Below are positions 43,050-51,109 of a stretch of 64,000 nt of DNA, in pieces. The notes under the pieces were generated by a model, which was not told the origin of the DNA, did not search any database, and saw only the letters and a program-made list of their open reading frames with translations. Positions within the stretch are counted from its first letter, which is position 1. Every line of letters begins with the position of its first letter. The DNA is taken from positions 17,601-81,600 of the IMG/VR virus record IMGVR_UViG_3300028883_000295. One strand, given 5' to 3'. Made by a program: the position numbers and the translations under genes. Source of the DNA: a virus.

Positions 43050-43205
43050 ATGATGGAAGAATGTATAGTTAGATGTTTAGGATGTAATCAATATATAGAT
43101 ATGAATGATGGAAATAAAGCAGGAGTCAGAGTTGGAAATCAGAATATAAAAACTGTTTATCTTTGTGATAAATGTTATTATGAGTGGATATATTATCAAT
43201 TATAG
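43050..43205 (+). CDS. Zinc-finger micro-protein
   Basis: 51 residues with CLGC and CDKC knuckles, 27 residues apart, and an aromatic C-terminus. GAGGTG precedes the ATG pair. Unknown role. Confidence 0.5.
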   Translation: MMEECIVRCLGCNQYIDMNDGNKAGVRVGNQNIKTVYLCDKCYYEWIYYQL

Positions 43206-43232
43206 ATGAATGAAGTGATTGGGTTGAGGAAA

Positions 43233-43406
43233 ATGAATGATGAAGTATTTAAGAAGACAGTCTTAACAAGTCTGTTGAGACTGCTTGAGGAGAGATTGAT
43301 TGACTTGGAGAGATATCGAGTCTATAATGGAAGGCTGGATAAGGAGATTCTGGACACAAGGAATGATATAAATAGATATAAAAGATTGTTGGAGGATTTG
43401 AAATGA
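43233..43406 (+). CDS. 57-residue coiled-coil protein
   Basis: Start at ATG 43233 behind TGAGGAAA. Leu-heptad helix (LLRLLEERLIDLERYRVYNG) with basic C-terminus. ATGA overlap with the next gene. Confidence 0.45.
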   Translation: MNDEVFKKTVLTSLLRLLEERLIDLERYRVYNGRLDKEILDTRNDINRYKRLLEDLK

Positions 43407-43615
43407 AGTGTTTTAATTGTGGAGAAAAGATGGAGAGAAAGAAGAAGATGCAACTAAAGAATCCATCCATGATTGGGCAACCAATCTGTCATGAAAGTGA
43501 TGGGTGGAAGTGTCCAAAATGTGGGAGCATCAAATTTGATGAAGGATATAATCCCTTTGTAGAAGAGGCTGAATTTGAGGTTTGGAAAGAATTATGTGGA
43601 AAGGAGTTGAAATAA
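43403..43615 (+). CDS. YgiT/MqsA-type zinc-finger protein
   Basis: 70 residues: CFNC at the start, GWKCPKCGS in the middle with an ICHES insert. This CxxC-x30-CxxC layout with the WxCPxCG motif is the YgiT-type zinc finger found in MqsA-like antitoxins. No toxin gene is apparent beside it. Confidence 0.5.
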   Translation: MKCFNCGEKMERKKKMQLKNPSMIGQPICHESDGWKCPKCGSIKFDEGYNPFVEEAEFEVWKELCGKELK

Positions 43616-43867
43616 ATGAAAGCAACAGATATATTAAAAAAGGCAGAAGAAATAGAAAAGAAATGGATAATAATTGAGAAAGAAACAAAAAATAATTATG
43701 GGGTAGCAGTGAAATTGTCTGGGGATCCTGAAATAAAAATTGCATATTATACTAAGGATTCAGATAATCAAATAAAACCTAGACCTGATAATTTTGTTTG
43801 TATTGATGTGAAGAATATAGACAAATTAATCAAAGCAATTGATGAATTATTAAAAATGGATTTGTGA
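43616..43867 (+). CDS. Small protein, unknown
   Basis: 83 residues, mixed alpha/beta (ILKKAEEIEKKWIIIEK, then YGVAVKLSG). Starts directly at the previous stop. No family recognised. Confidence 0.45.
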   Translation: MKATDILKKAEEIEKKWIIIEKETKNNYGVAVKLSGDPEIKIAYYTKDSDNQIKPRPDNFVCIDVKNIDKLIKAIDELLKMDL

Positions 43868-43872
43868 TAAAG

Positions 43873-44031
43873 ATGGTTAAGATAGGAGATAAGATAAAGA
43901 CTGAGCATGGAAAGACTGGAACAGTGGTGGACATACATGACACAGATGATGGAAGATACGTGATTCTCTACAAGAAGAGGAAAAATCTACGTGCTTTAGT
44001 TGAAGGTGATGAGGAATTCAAGGTAGTCTAG
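43873..44031 (+). CDS. KOW/SH3-like micro-protein
   Basis: 52 residues: MVKIGDKIKTEHGKTGTVVD followed by two strands (GRYVILYKKRK). The G-D-x-I-x-T-x-x-G-K-x-G-x-V pattern matches small KOW-like nucleic-acid-binding barrels. Confidence 0.45.
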   Translation: MVKIGDKIKTEHGKTGTVVDIHDTDDGRYVILYKKRKNLRALVEGDEEFKVV

Positions 44032-44043
44032 AGCAACCGAAAA

Positions 44044-44052
44044 CTATATAAA
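44044..44052 (+). promoter_or_regulatory. Internal TATA box
   Basis: CCGAAAACTATATAAAG, a near-consensus BRE-TATA, ~40 nt before the next gene. It probably restarts transcription inside the long rightward operon. Confidence 0.5.
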
Positions 44053-44085
44053 GAATTCACTACTATATAATGACTATGGAGAAAG

Positions 44086-44226
44086 GTGAAAAAGAAGAGA
44101 TGTTTTGAGTGTGGTCAATTACTGACGGAGTTTGAAGTGGATGAGTATGAGAATCTCTGTGAGTTCTGCTACATTCAAAAGAAATGTTGGGAAGAATTCC
44201 CAGTTGGATGTATTCTACATAGGTAA
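44086..44226 (+). CDS. Zinc-finger micro-protein
   Basis: 46 residues; CFEC and CEFC knuckles plus two further Cys. GTG start with GGAG four nt upstream. First gene after the internal promoter. Confidence 0.5.
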   Translation: MKKKRCFECGQLLTEFEVDEYENLCEFCYIQKKCWEEFPVGCILHR

Positions 44227-44233
44227 ATAAAAG

Positions 44234-44806
44234 ATGAAAAGTAAATTTGATTCAAAAGAAGTTCCTAGAACAAGTGGCTGGCATTCACAACCAGAATATG
44301 ATACAGTCTTGGGTGATTTAGATGTATCTAGTTTAAAGTTCCTAAATCATAAATATGCTCAACACATACAAGACTTTCATAATCACTTTGATTTAGGTGA
44401 TGTTGACAATCAAAAAGAATATCAAGAGATGTTGCAGAGGAAGAAAATGATTCAAGAGGAGATAACACACAGAATGCAGGATATATATGCCTCACCATCA
44501 TATCAGGATAGGAGCAATTACTTTGATCCAGAAACAGGTCTGGTATTAGATGAGGATAACAACATTCTCTATAGCATATCATTCAATGAATATGAGGATG
44601 ATTATGTATACCATCACACTGATACAGAACATAAGGTGAATGGTTCAACTGAAATGCTTGATGATTATGATGAGGTTGAGGTAGTAAGTATGAGAGAAGG
44701 AACTAAATTAATTGGATATAAAGTGATTGAAAGAGAGAGAAGTCTCAAAGATGTTTACAGTGGATGGAATTACTACATGAATGAAGAAGAAGAGAACTAC
44801 CACTGA
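44234..44806 (+). CDS. Unknown acidic protein
   Basis: 190 residues, His/Asp/Tyr-rich. Helical centre (EYQEMLQRKKMIQEEITHRM) and a C-terminal EVEVVSMREGTKLIGYKVI. No domain recognised. Overlaps the next gene by 26 nt. Confidence 0.5.
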   Translation: MKSKFDSKEVPRTSGWHSQPEYDTVLGDLDVSSLKFLNHKYAQHIQDFHNHFDLGDVDNQKEYQEMLQRKKMIQEEITHRMQDIYASPSYQDRSNYFDPETGLVLDEDNNILYSISFNEYEDDYVYHHTDTEHKVNGSTEMLDDYDEVEVVSMREGTKLIGYKVIERERSLKDVYSGWNYYMNEEEENYH

Positions 44807-45101
44807 TAACAAAAGGACTGTATTGACAACCACCAAGAAAGAGATTGTGTTTGGACCCAAAAGAGCAGAAGAGATAGAGGTAGTTAATGAAGAACCTAGG
44901 TCTGCTAGAGCAAACAAAAGGAATTGGGATATGTGGAAATTTGCAGAGGAATTGAATCCAGAGGAGATTCAGTTTCTGATAACAAGAAGAAAAGAAAAAT
45001 TAAGATATGAAACTAACACAGATGAGGTTAGGAATTTGAGGACTGATATAAGCATTCTTGAGGATGCATATAGAATAATTAAACGTAGGAGAAAGAAATG
45101 A
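44781..45101 (+). CDS. Basic coiled-coil protein, unknown
   Basis: 106 residues; basic N-terminus, then WDMWKFAEELNPEEIQFLIT and a helical region with a basic end (IIKRRRKK). May bind nucleic acid. ATGA overlap with the next gene. Confidence 0.45.
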   Translation: MKKKRTTTDNKRTVLTTTKKEIVFGPKRAEEIEVVNEEPRSARANKRNWDMWKFAEELNPEEIQFLITRRKEKLRYETNTDEVRNLRTDISILEDAYRIIKRRRKK

Positions 45102-45313
45102 AATTAATCAAGACAGTATTTGAAGGAGTGGATGATGGAGTTGGATTGTTAATTGCAGGACTAATTACAGTTGCAATCCTTCTGGTGATTGGAATAGTGA
45201 TCGGAATGATAGAATATTGGTTGCTTGGAATTGCATTTCCAGAATATGTTACCTTTGGGTGGCATTGGTGGAGATTTCTTGCATTGGGATTATTATCAAT
45301 TGTATTTGTATGA
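45098..45313 (+). CDS. Small two-helix membrane protein
   Basis: 71 residues with transmembrane segments ~16-40 (LLIAGLITVAILLVIGIVIG) and ~54-71. Unknown role; a holin-like topology in the early operon is possible. Confidence 0.45.
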   Translation: MKLIKTVFEGVDDGVGLLIAGLITVAILLVIGIVIGMIEYWLLGIAFPEYVTFGWHWWRFLALGLLSIVFV

Positions 45314-45325
45314 GGTGAAGAAAAA

Positions 45326-46051
45326 ATGGCTAAGTTTTTAAATCCAGAAGATTTGAATAAGATATTGAAAGAGAAGAGGAAACCACAATACTTCTTTCAG
45401 AGGACAAGAAAGACAGATAGAGAAGAGTTTGCAGACTTCTATGAGAATGATGACTCAGTGATTATTACATTCACTACAAACATAGCAGAGATAGAACCAA
45501 ATAAGGAAGACCTAATAGGTAGAATATGGGAACCTAATCTAAAGGACAAGGATGGGAATCCTAAGATAGACAAGTTCACAGGCAAGGTGATGGAGGCATG
45601 GTCTAAGTTTGAGGCTAAGTGTGTCATCAATGATACAGAGATAGTATATGGATTCGGAAGTGATTGGGCTTCTCTACTTAGGGGAGTTGCTAATGAGATG
45701 CTCAAAAACGACATCAAAGACTTGACTGGAACCAGATGGAAGATTAGATGTATAGATATCAATAAGTATAACTGGGATATAGAATATATAGGCAAGGGAG
45801 ATAAACCTGCACCTAAGCCCACAAAAGAAGACAAAAAAGATGATTCAACATATGATAAGGCAGTTGAGGCAATAAAGAGGATGGCACAGAGGAACAAGGC
45901 AAAGATACTTGCAGGGTTAGATGAGGATGAATTTGCACCTGCTATTGGATTGATGATTGAAGTGGATCCAAAGGAGATTCAAAAGATGATTCCTCAGTTA
46001 ATTGAAAATGATGTAATTTCTGTTGAAGAAGATAAGATATATATACAATAG
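45326..46051 (+). CDS. Possible ssDNA-binding/replication accessory protein
   Basis: 241 residues. The middle (SVIITFTTNIAEIEP, GRIWEPN, WKIRCIDINKYNWDIEYIG) alternates strands like an OB fold; a Lys/Asp/Pro linker follows (~165-180); the C-terminal ~60 residues look like a small winged helix (KMIPQLIENDVISVEEDKIY). Layout OB + linker + winged helix resembles RPA-type proteins, but I see no diagnostic motif. Confidence 0.35.
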   Translation: MAKFLNPEDLNKILKEKRKPQYFFQRTRKTDREEFADFYENDDSVIITFTTNIAEIEPNKEDLIGRIWEPNLKDKDGNPKIDKFTGKVMEAWSKFEAKCVINDTEIVYGFGSDWASLLRGVANEMLKNDIKDLTGTRWKIRCIDINKYNWDIEYIGKGDKPAPKPTKEDKKDDSTYDKAVEAIKRMAQRNKAKILAGLDEDEFAPAIGLMIEVDPKEIQKMIPQLIENDVISVEEDKIYIQ

Positions 46052-46064
46052 GAGAAAAAAGAAA

Positions 46065-46694
46065 ATGGAAAAGAAAGATGGCATAGTTGCAGTTCTGCTA
46101 ATCATTGCATTGATGATTGGAGGAATTGCTCTATGGATAGGAAACATAAATGATGAAGAGTTTAGAACAAACCTGAATGAAATAGAACTAACACCAGGAC
46201 CAGAAGGAATCCCTGGAATACAAGGACTTCAAGGTGAGAAAGGAGATAAAGGAGACACTGGAGATACTGGACCTCAAGGACCACAAGGAGAACAAGGTGA
46301 AAGAGGAAAGAGAGGACCACAAGGGCATTCAGGTGAAGATTTAGAACCTAATGAAGCACCTGTCATATATGTAAATGATTCAGCTAGTTATGTGGAAGGA
46401 TGTTCTTGGAATGATGACTTTATTTTCTGCATAAACATATCCACCACAGACCTAGAGAATGACTACAGAAAAATAACTGTGTATTATAGATATGACACAG
46501 AAGATGAGTGGAATCTCTATGAATCATATCCATTCCTAGATGATGAAGCATATCTGAACATTTGCAAAGAGAAGAGTGGCAACTGCTATTGGGGTGAGAA
46601 GACAATCCACTGGTTGATTGAAGTAATGGATGGAGAGAATCTGGTATATCTAAACTGGGACACAACCTTGCTTAAGGAACATTGTCCTGATTAG
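46065..46694 (+). CDS. Membrane-anchored collagen-like protein
   Basis: Start at ATG 46065 after AGGAG; 209 residues. N-terminal signal anchor (~6-26, IVAVLLIIALMIGGIALW), then 16 uninterrupted G-X-Y triplets (GPEGIPGIQGLQGEK and on), then a C-terminal domain with four Cys (CSWNDDFIFC, CKEKSGNC) and Ig-like strands. Probably a trimeric stalk exposed outside the cell or on the virion. It is far from the tail genes. Confidence 0.6.
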   Translation: MEKKDGIVAVLLIIALMIGGIALWIGNINDEEFRTNLNEIELTPGPEGIPGIQGLQGEKGDKGDTGDTGPQGPQGEQGERGKRGPQGHSGEDLEPNEAPVIYVNDSASYVEGCSWNDDFIFCINISTTDLENDYRKITVYYRYDTEDEWNLYESYPFLDDEAYLNICKEKSGNCYWGEKTIHWLIEVMDGENLVYLNWDTTLLKEHCPD

Positions 46695-46862
46695 ATGTGG
46701 AGCAGACTAGTAGCTTATGGAATGTGCATAGGAATAGAGATAATGGTTGGGCTGATTGGTTCACCATTTCTCTTGCTCTATACAGTATATCTAATATTTA
46801 GAGGAATGTTTAAGTATGAAAGAGGCATTTCTGGGTTCACTTCCAGACTTGCTTATAAATAA
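46695..46862 (+). CDS. 55-residue membrane peptide
   Basis: Hydrophobic centre (GIEIMVGLIGSPFLLLYTVY) and a basic C-terminus. Starts directly at the stop of the collagen-like gene; may be its membrane partner. Confidence 0.45.
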   Translation: MWSRLVAYGMCIGIEIMVGLIGSPFLLLYTVYLIFRGMFKYERGISGFTSRLAYK

Positions 46863-46877
46863 AAGGAGAAATGAAAA

Positions 46878-47807
46878 ATGAGTAATGATGTAGTTATCCG
46901 ACACCATCATGATTCGGATGGTATCACCACAGCATTCTTTACAGCCCATCATCTAGACTGGAACTGTAAATTAGAGTGCTGGGATGGGAAGTTTGGAGAA
47001 AGTAAAGGACTTAAGAAAGGAGACTGGATGGTAGACATGCATCCAACAGAGATAATTCCTGGAATGAATATAGTAGACCATCATGGAGAATATGGTCTGG
47101 TGACTAACTATCACCTAATCTATGGACCAGAGCCTGCTAGCTTTCTAGCATGGAGAGAGTTCAAAGAAGATATACCTAAAGATCAGTGGTGGAAACTCTG
47201 CATTGGAGTAGTTGGAGATGGACAGCCTGAATTGATTCCTTATGAAGTATTTGAATCATGTCCTAGACTATTAGTTCCACACAAGACATGGGGTGGAGCC
47301 AAGAACTATGGAAAGGATGTAGCTTTGTATTTCTATCCAACATACAAGATGCTCTCATCACCAATCAATAGACTGCTAAAGACAGGCAATTCAGATGGTG
47401 CATTGAGATTAATCACAGAGGCAAAGTCACCAATAGATATACTTGAGGATAAAGAAGCAGGTGTTGCTAAGACTACACTCAAAAAAGAAAGAGATATAAT
47501 TCTTAGAGATTGTGATGTGAAGAAATTTAACAATCTAAATCTAGTATTATTCTATTCTAAATATAGAATGCAAGGTGAAGTAGCATCTATTATAGAAGGC
47601 ATAGATAACATCACTACACTAGCAATCAATGTAGAGAGTGGTAGAGGCAGTCTTAGAGGAGAACTTGCACTCTACTGGAAAGAGAAACTGAAAGGACTAG
47701 AGTATCTAAACATAGATGGGCATCCTGGATTCATGGGAGCCAGCCTAGATATGAAGAAGAAGAACCCTGAAGGACTAGTGGATGACTTGATTAGTTTGTT
47801 ATCCTAA
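46878..47807 (+). CDS. DHH-family phosphoesterase
   Basis: 309 residues. HHHDSDGITTA (D12xD14), VDMHP, NIVDHHGEYG (D67-H68-H69) and a DHHA1-like C-terminal IDGHPGFMGASL. The family includes RecJ/GAN 5'-3' exonucleases and oligoribonucleases. In archaea GAN binds the replisome, so a role in primer removal or fork processing fits the surrounding replication genes. AAGGAG before the ATG. Confidence 0.75.
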   Translation: MSNDVVIRHHHDSDGITTAFFTAHHLDWNCKLECWDGKFGESKGLKKGDWMVDMHPTEIIPGMNIVDHHGEYGLVTNYHLIYGPEPASFLAWREFKEDIPKDQWWKLCIGVVGDGQPELIPYEVFESCPRLLVPHKTWGGAKNYGKDVALYFYPTYKMLSSPINRLLKTGNSDGALRLITEAKSPIDILEDKEAGVAKTTLKKERDIILRDCDVKKFNNLNLVLFYSKYRMQGEVASIIEGIDNITTLAINVESGRGSLRGELALYWKEKLKGLEYLNIDGHPGFMGASLDMKKKNPEGLVDDLISLLS

Positions 47808-47830
47808 ATTAAAACAACAAAGGAAATAAT

Positions 47831-48391
47831 ATGGAAAAAAAACATTTATCAATAGTTGGATATGGAAATAATCGTGCTGAAAATGATTATTATCCAACTC
47901 CAAAAGAAACTACTGAAGCGTTATTGATTAGAGAATCTTTTGATGGTAGTATATGGGAATGTGCTTCAGGTGATGGATGGATGGCTAAAGTTTTAGAGAA
48001 TTGGGGATATGATATTTATTCTTCTGATATTAGAACTGATAATAATGTTTATGGTGATAAAGGGATTGATTTCTTAAAAACTAATAAATTTGTAGATAAT
48101 ATAATTACCAATCCGCCTTATAAATATGCAAAAGATTTTTTAGAACATAGTTTAAAATGCTCAAGAAAGAAAGTAGCATTATTATTAAAATTAGTATTTC
48201 TTGAAAGTGTAAATCGTTATCCACTTTTTATGTTGAATAATCTTGAACATATTTTTGTGTTTTCTAAAAGACAAAAAATATATCGTTTAGGTGAAGTTGG
48301 TAAAAATTCTGGTTTGATTGCTTATGCTTGGTTTGTTTGGAATAAGAATTATTATGGTAAACCAATGATTGATTGGATAAATGAAATATAA
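47831..48391 (+). CDS. Class I N6-adenine DNA methyltransferase-like protein
   Basis: 186 residues. ECASGDGWMAK (43-53, AdoMet motif I variant), YSSDIRTD and IITNPPYKYAKDF (NPPY 94-97, catalytic motif IV). No target-recognition domain. Codon use is noticeably more AT-rich (frequent TTT, GAT, AAT) than the flanking genes, which suggests separate acquisition. Could modify viral DNA against host restriction. Confidence 0.65.
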   Translation: MEKKHLSIVGYGNNRAENDYYPTPKETTEALLIRESFDGSIWECASGDGWMAKVLENWGYDIYSSDIRTDNNVYGDKGIDFLKTNKFVDNIITNPPYKYAKDFLEHSLKCSRKKVALLLKLVFLESVNRYPLFMLNNLEHIFVFSKRQKIYRLGEVGKNSGLIAYAWFVWNKNYYGKPMIDWINEI

Positions 48392-48409
48392 ATTAAAAGG
48401 GTAAATGAA

Positions 48410-48535
48410 ATGTTCGATATGTATTGTCCATTTTGCCAAAAGACTATGGAAATTGTTAATGAAAAGGATATTTTTTGGTGTCCTCATTGTAAGAGGAAAT
48501 GGTGGATAACATTATTAGAGCAATATATAAAGTAA
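48410..48535 (+). CDS. 41-residue zinc-ribbon peptide
   Basis: CPFC and CPHC knuckles 18 residues apart with WW after the second. AAAAGGG upstream. Shares the AT-rich codon use of the preceding methyltransferase. Confidence 0.5.
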   Translation: MFDMYCPFCQKTMEIVNEKDIFWCPHCKRKWWITLLEQYIK

Positions 48536-48555
48536 ATTAAAAGGATATAGATAAT

Positions 48556-48672
48556 ATGAAAGAAAGTGAATATATGAAAGGATATTTAGATGCTGTTAAT
48601 GACATAATTTTACAATGTAAGAATTATCAAGTTATGATTGAAAAGATAAAGAATATGGAATTACAAAAATAA
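48556..48672 (+). CDS. 38-residue helical peptide, unknown
   Basis: MKESEYMKGYLDAVNDIILQ then a basic helix. AAAGGAT precedes the ATG. No family recognised. Confidence 0.4.
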   Translation: MKESEYMKGYLDAVNDIILQCKNYQVMIEKIKNMELQK

Positions 48673-48702
48673 ATTATTAAGACAAACTTTAGAGGAATAG
48701 AT

Positions 48703-48807
48703 ATGAATAGAATATGGTGTGAAAAATGTGATGCTGAGATGGATACAATTTATGCTGATGGTGTTTTTCGTTGTGTAGGATGTAATGGTATTGTATATGA
48801 ATCATAA
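48703..48807 (+). CDS. 34-residue zinc-ribbon peptide
   Basis: CEKC and CVGC knuckles 14 residues apart; GAGGAAT before the ATG. Fourth gene of the AT-rich sub-block 47831-48807. Confidence 0.45.
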   Translation: MNRIWCEKCDAEMDTIYADGVFRCVGCNGIVYES

Positions 48808-48824
48808 ATTAGCCAAACAAACAA

Positions 48825-48905
48825 ATGAAGATGAGAGCAAAGAAGAGAATCAGAATGATTAAAACAACAAACAAAAGATACGTAGCAAAAGTTGATGATA
48901 TATAA
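48825..48905 (+). CDS. 26-residue basic peptide, uncertain
   Basis: MKMRAKKRIRMIKTTNKRY. Very basic, ends within the TATA box of the next promoter. No clear ribosome-binding site. Confidence 0.25.
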   Translation: MKMRAKKRIRMIKTTNKRYVAKVDDI

Positions 48906-48907
48906 AT
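48898..48907 (+). promoter_or_regulatory. Internal TATA box before the recombinase
   Basis: GATGATATATAAATCTTACC about 55 nt before the recombinase ATG, in a 150-nt gap otherwise empty. Confidence 0.45.
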
Positions 48908-48958
48908 CTTACCTATGTATGAGAATGAATGTTTGTTATAATTATAAAAGGATAAAGA

Positions 48959-50020
48959 ATGTGGATAGAGGAACTCTTCTATGACTCGATGGGAACAGCC
49001 AGAACCAGAATCCTTAGCGATTCAGGCAAGGAATACATCACCAACATCCGAAAGGATTGGATATCTTGGTGCTCATGTCCTAGTTGGATATACAACAAAC
49101 TCCCCTGCAAGCACATAAAGTTCCTGTATTCAAAATTGGAGAAAGAAAAAATGGTTGATAAATCAGATAAATTAGTTAGGATTCCAACTGAGAGTAAGAT
49201 AATTGATGATATGATTGGAGGAGGATTCCCCCAGAAGTTAATCACTGCTATCTTTGCTCCACCTGCAACAGGAAAGAGTTGGTTAGCCTATCAGGCAGGT
49301 GTGAGTAACATTAAGACTACAGGTCAGGAGACTCTACTCATAGATACAGAAGGAATCACTAGAGAGGATTTAGATAACATCCTCACAAAACTATCTAAGA
49401 GATATGATGCAGATGCTAAGACAGTAAAGAAGAAGTTTAAGATGATTAAGACATATGATGATCCTAATGCTATGTCGATTCAGAAGCTACTCATGATGTT
49501 TGGATTCTTTGTGAAGCTAGAGTTAAGTGAGAAAGGTAAATATAAAGTAACATTCCAGCCATATGACCAGACACTTAAGGTGAATGAGTTAGAGAACATC
49601 TCTATGATTATCATAGACTCTCTAACTAAACCTATCAAGGACTCTATTGGAAGTGAGACAGCAAACCTACCTGCGAGAGCTCAGATAGTAGAGAGAATGT
49701 TCGGGAAGCTCTATCAGATAGCAGAGTTATATAACATTTCAGTGATTGTGAATCATCATGCATCTGTTCCACCACCAGTGGGGTATGTTAAAGCACCTTA
49801 TGCATATGGGGGTAATCCGATCTACTATAACTCTAAGTATATTCTAGAACTCTTTGACTCTACTAAAGCAGAGAGAGATATCAAGTGTGTGGAGAACAAG
49901 AAGAAGACATGGGACCTTGAAGCCAGAAGAATCAGATTGGTTAGAAGACCAGATGAACAACCCACTGGAGAGAAGGTTCCTATCAGACTAAAGAAAGATA
50001 TTGGATTCGTGGATGAATGA
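48959..50020 (+). CDS. SWIM zinc finger fused to RadA/RadB-type recombinase
   Basis: 353 residues. Residues 34-56 carry a SWIM motif: CSC at 38-40 and CKH at 50-52. Residues ~70-330 are a RecA-fold core: APPATGKSW (Walker A, 100-108), ETLLIDTEG, ISMIIIDS (Walker B, 214-221), VIVNHHAS (sensor). No N-terminal helix-hairpin-helix, as in RadB. Likely a recombination mediator or replication-linked ATPase; the SWIM finger probably adds DNA or protein binding. Overlaps the next gene by 4 nt. Confidence 0.75.
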   Translation: MWIEELFYDSMGTARTRILSDSGKEYITNIRKDWISWCSCPSWIYNKLPCKHIKFLYSKLEKEKMVDKSDKLVRIPTESKIIDDMIGGGFPQKLITAIFAPPATGKSWLAYQAGVSNIKTTGQETLLIDTEGITREDLDNILTKLSKRYDADAKTVKKKFKMIKTYDDPNAMSIQKLLMMFGFFVKLELSEKGKYKVTFQPYDQTLKVNELENISMIIIDSLTKPIKDSIGSETANLPARAQIVERMFGKLYQIAELYNISVIVNHHASVPPPVGYVKAPYAYGGNPIYYNSKYILELFDSTKAERDIKCVENKKKTWDLEARRIRLVRRPDEQPTGEKVPIRLKKDIGFVDE

Positions 50021-50652
50021 TGAATAAGAAATACATTCTTGGCAAGACAATGATTGGAAGCCATATCTGGAAGATGAACACACCAAAATCAGATGAGGAT
50101 TACTTTAAAGTGTATATGGACACTACAGAAGATGTATTCAGAGGAACTGCTAAATACAAATCATATTTCACACAGGACAATGGAGTGGATGTTCATTCAC
50201 ATGAGATAAAGAAAGTCATTGAGCAGATTCTGAAAGGCAACATCAACTTCATCATAGGAATCACATCATCAATTATTATAGAAACAACAAAACACTTTGA
50301 TGAGCTGAGACATCTTACATTCAGAAATCTCTCCAAGAATACCTATCATTCAATTCATGGAATGAGTAAACACAACTATCAGAAATATATTATAGAGAAA
50401 GAAGACACATCAGAAAGGAAATGCAATCAAATACTCAGAGCATTAGAGTTTGGAATTACTTTATTGAAATACAGGAAGATAGAATACAAGCCATTTACAG
50501 ATGGAACTCCAGAATTGATTCTCAAGAAGATGGATGAATTAGATAAGGCATATGAGAAATCAACTATTCCAGAGAAGCCGAATGAAGATGAATTAAGAGA
50601 TTATCTCTGTAAGATGAGGAAATGGAATTGGTGGGATAATCTAGAGGTTTAA
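50017..50652 (+). CDS. RlaP-type nucleotidyltransferase
   Basis: 211 residues. MIGSHIWKMNTPKSDEDYFK contains the GSH...SDxDY signature of the pol-beta-superfamily RlaP family often encoded by phages. Target unknown (RNA repair and tRNA end modification are proposed for relatives). Confidence 0.65.
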   Translation: MMNKKYILGKTMIGSHIWKMNTPKSDEDYFKVYMDTTEDVFRGTAKYKSYFTQDNGVDVHSHEIKKVIEQILKGNINFIIGITSSIIIETTKHFDELRHLTFRNLSKNTYHSIHGMSKHNYQKYIIEKEDTSERKCNQILRALEFGITLLKYRKIEYKPFTDGTPELILKKMDELDKAYEKSTIPEKPNEDELRDYLCKMRKWNWWDNLEV

Positions 50653-50940
50653 ATGAGAACAGATAAGTATTTGTGGGATAAAGTAGTTATGAATATCTAC
50701 AGGCAGATGTTCAAGGAAGCAGAGCCTTCAGCAGATTTTGATGAATTGATTGAAATCGGTGAAGCAAAGCAGGATAATTTCTTCATGAATTACTATCTTC
50801 ATCAAGATAGACAACAGGAAATTATAGATGAATGGTGCAAGAAATATAAATGTAGCAAATTGGAAGAGAGAGCAATAAATACAGAAGTGAATTTAGGATG
50901 TGCACCAAATACTGTTAGGAGAGAAGATAATGAAACCTAA
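50653..50940 (+). CDS. Small protein, unknown
   Basis: 95 residues, helical, acidic; no motif beyond a CKKYKCSK stretch. Starts right after the previous stop. Confidence 0.45.
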   Translation: MRTDKYLWDKVVMNIYRQMFKEAEPSADFDELIEIGEAKQDNFFMNYYLHQDRQQEIIDEWCKKYKCSKLEERAINTEVNLGCAPNTVRREDNET

Positions 50941-51109
50941 ACCTATGCCACATTTTGATGAGATACACATAGAATTCTATGATGTGGATGAAATGAATCT
51001 TTGGCTGGATAATGCTAAAGAAGGATTGATAGCAGAATTACAAGAAGGATGCTTAGATGAAGAGCCTAAAGAGCATATGAGGAAGACAGTAGAGAAGTGG
51101 TTATCTTAG
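50930..51109 (+). CDS. 59-residue acidic protein, unknown
   Basis: Start at ATG 50930 behind TAGGAGAG. HFDEIHIEFYDVDEMNLWLD then helical. Its stop abuts the eS17-like gene (TAGATG). Confidence 0.45.
   Translation: MKPKPMPHFDEIHIEFYDVDEMNLWLDNAKEGLIAELQEGCLDEEPKEHMRKTVEKWLS

Noticed and set aside
43403-43867. Toxin-antitoxin pair (YgiT-like plus neighbour)
   Set aside because: The 83-residue neighbour shows no RelE/HigB-type motifs, so a toxin cannot be claimed.
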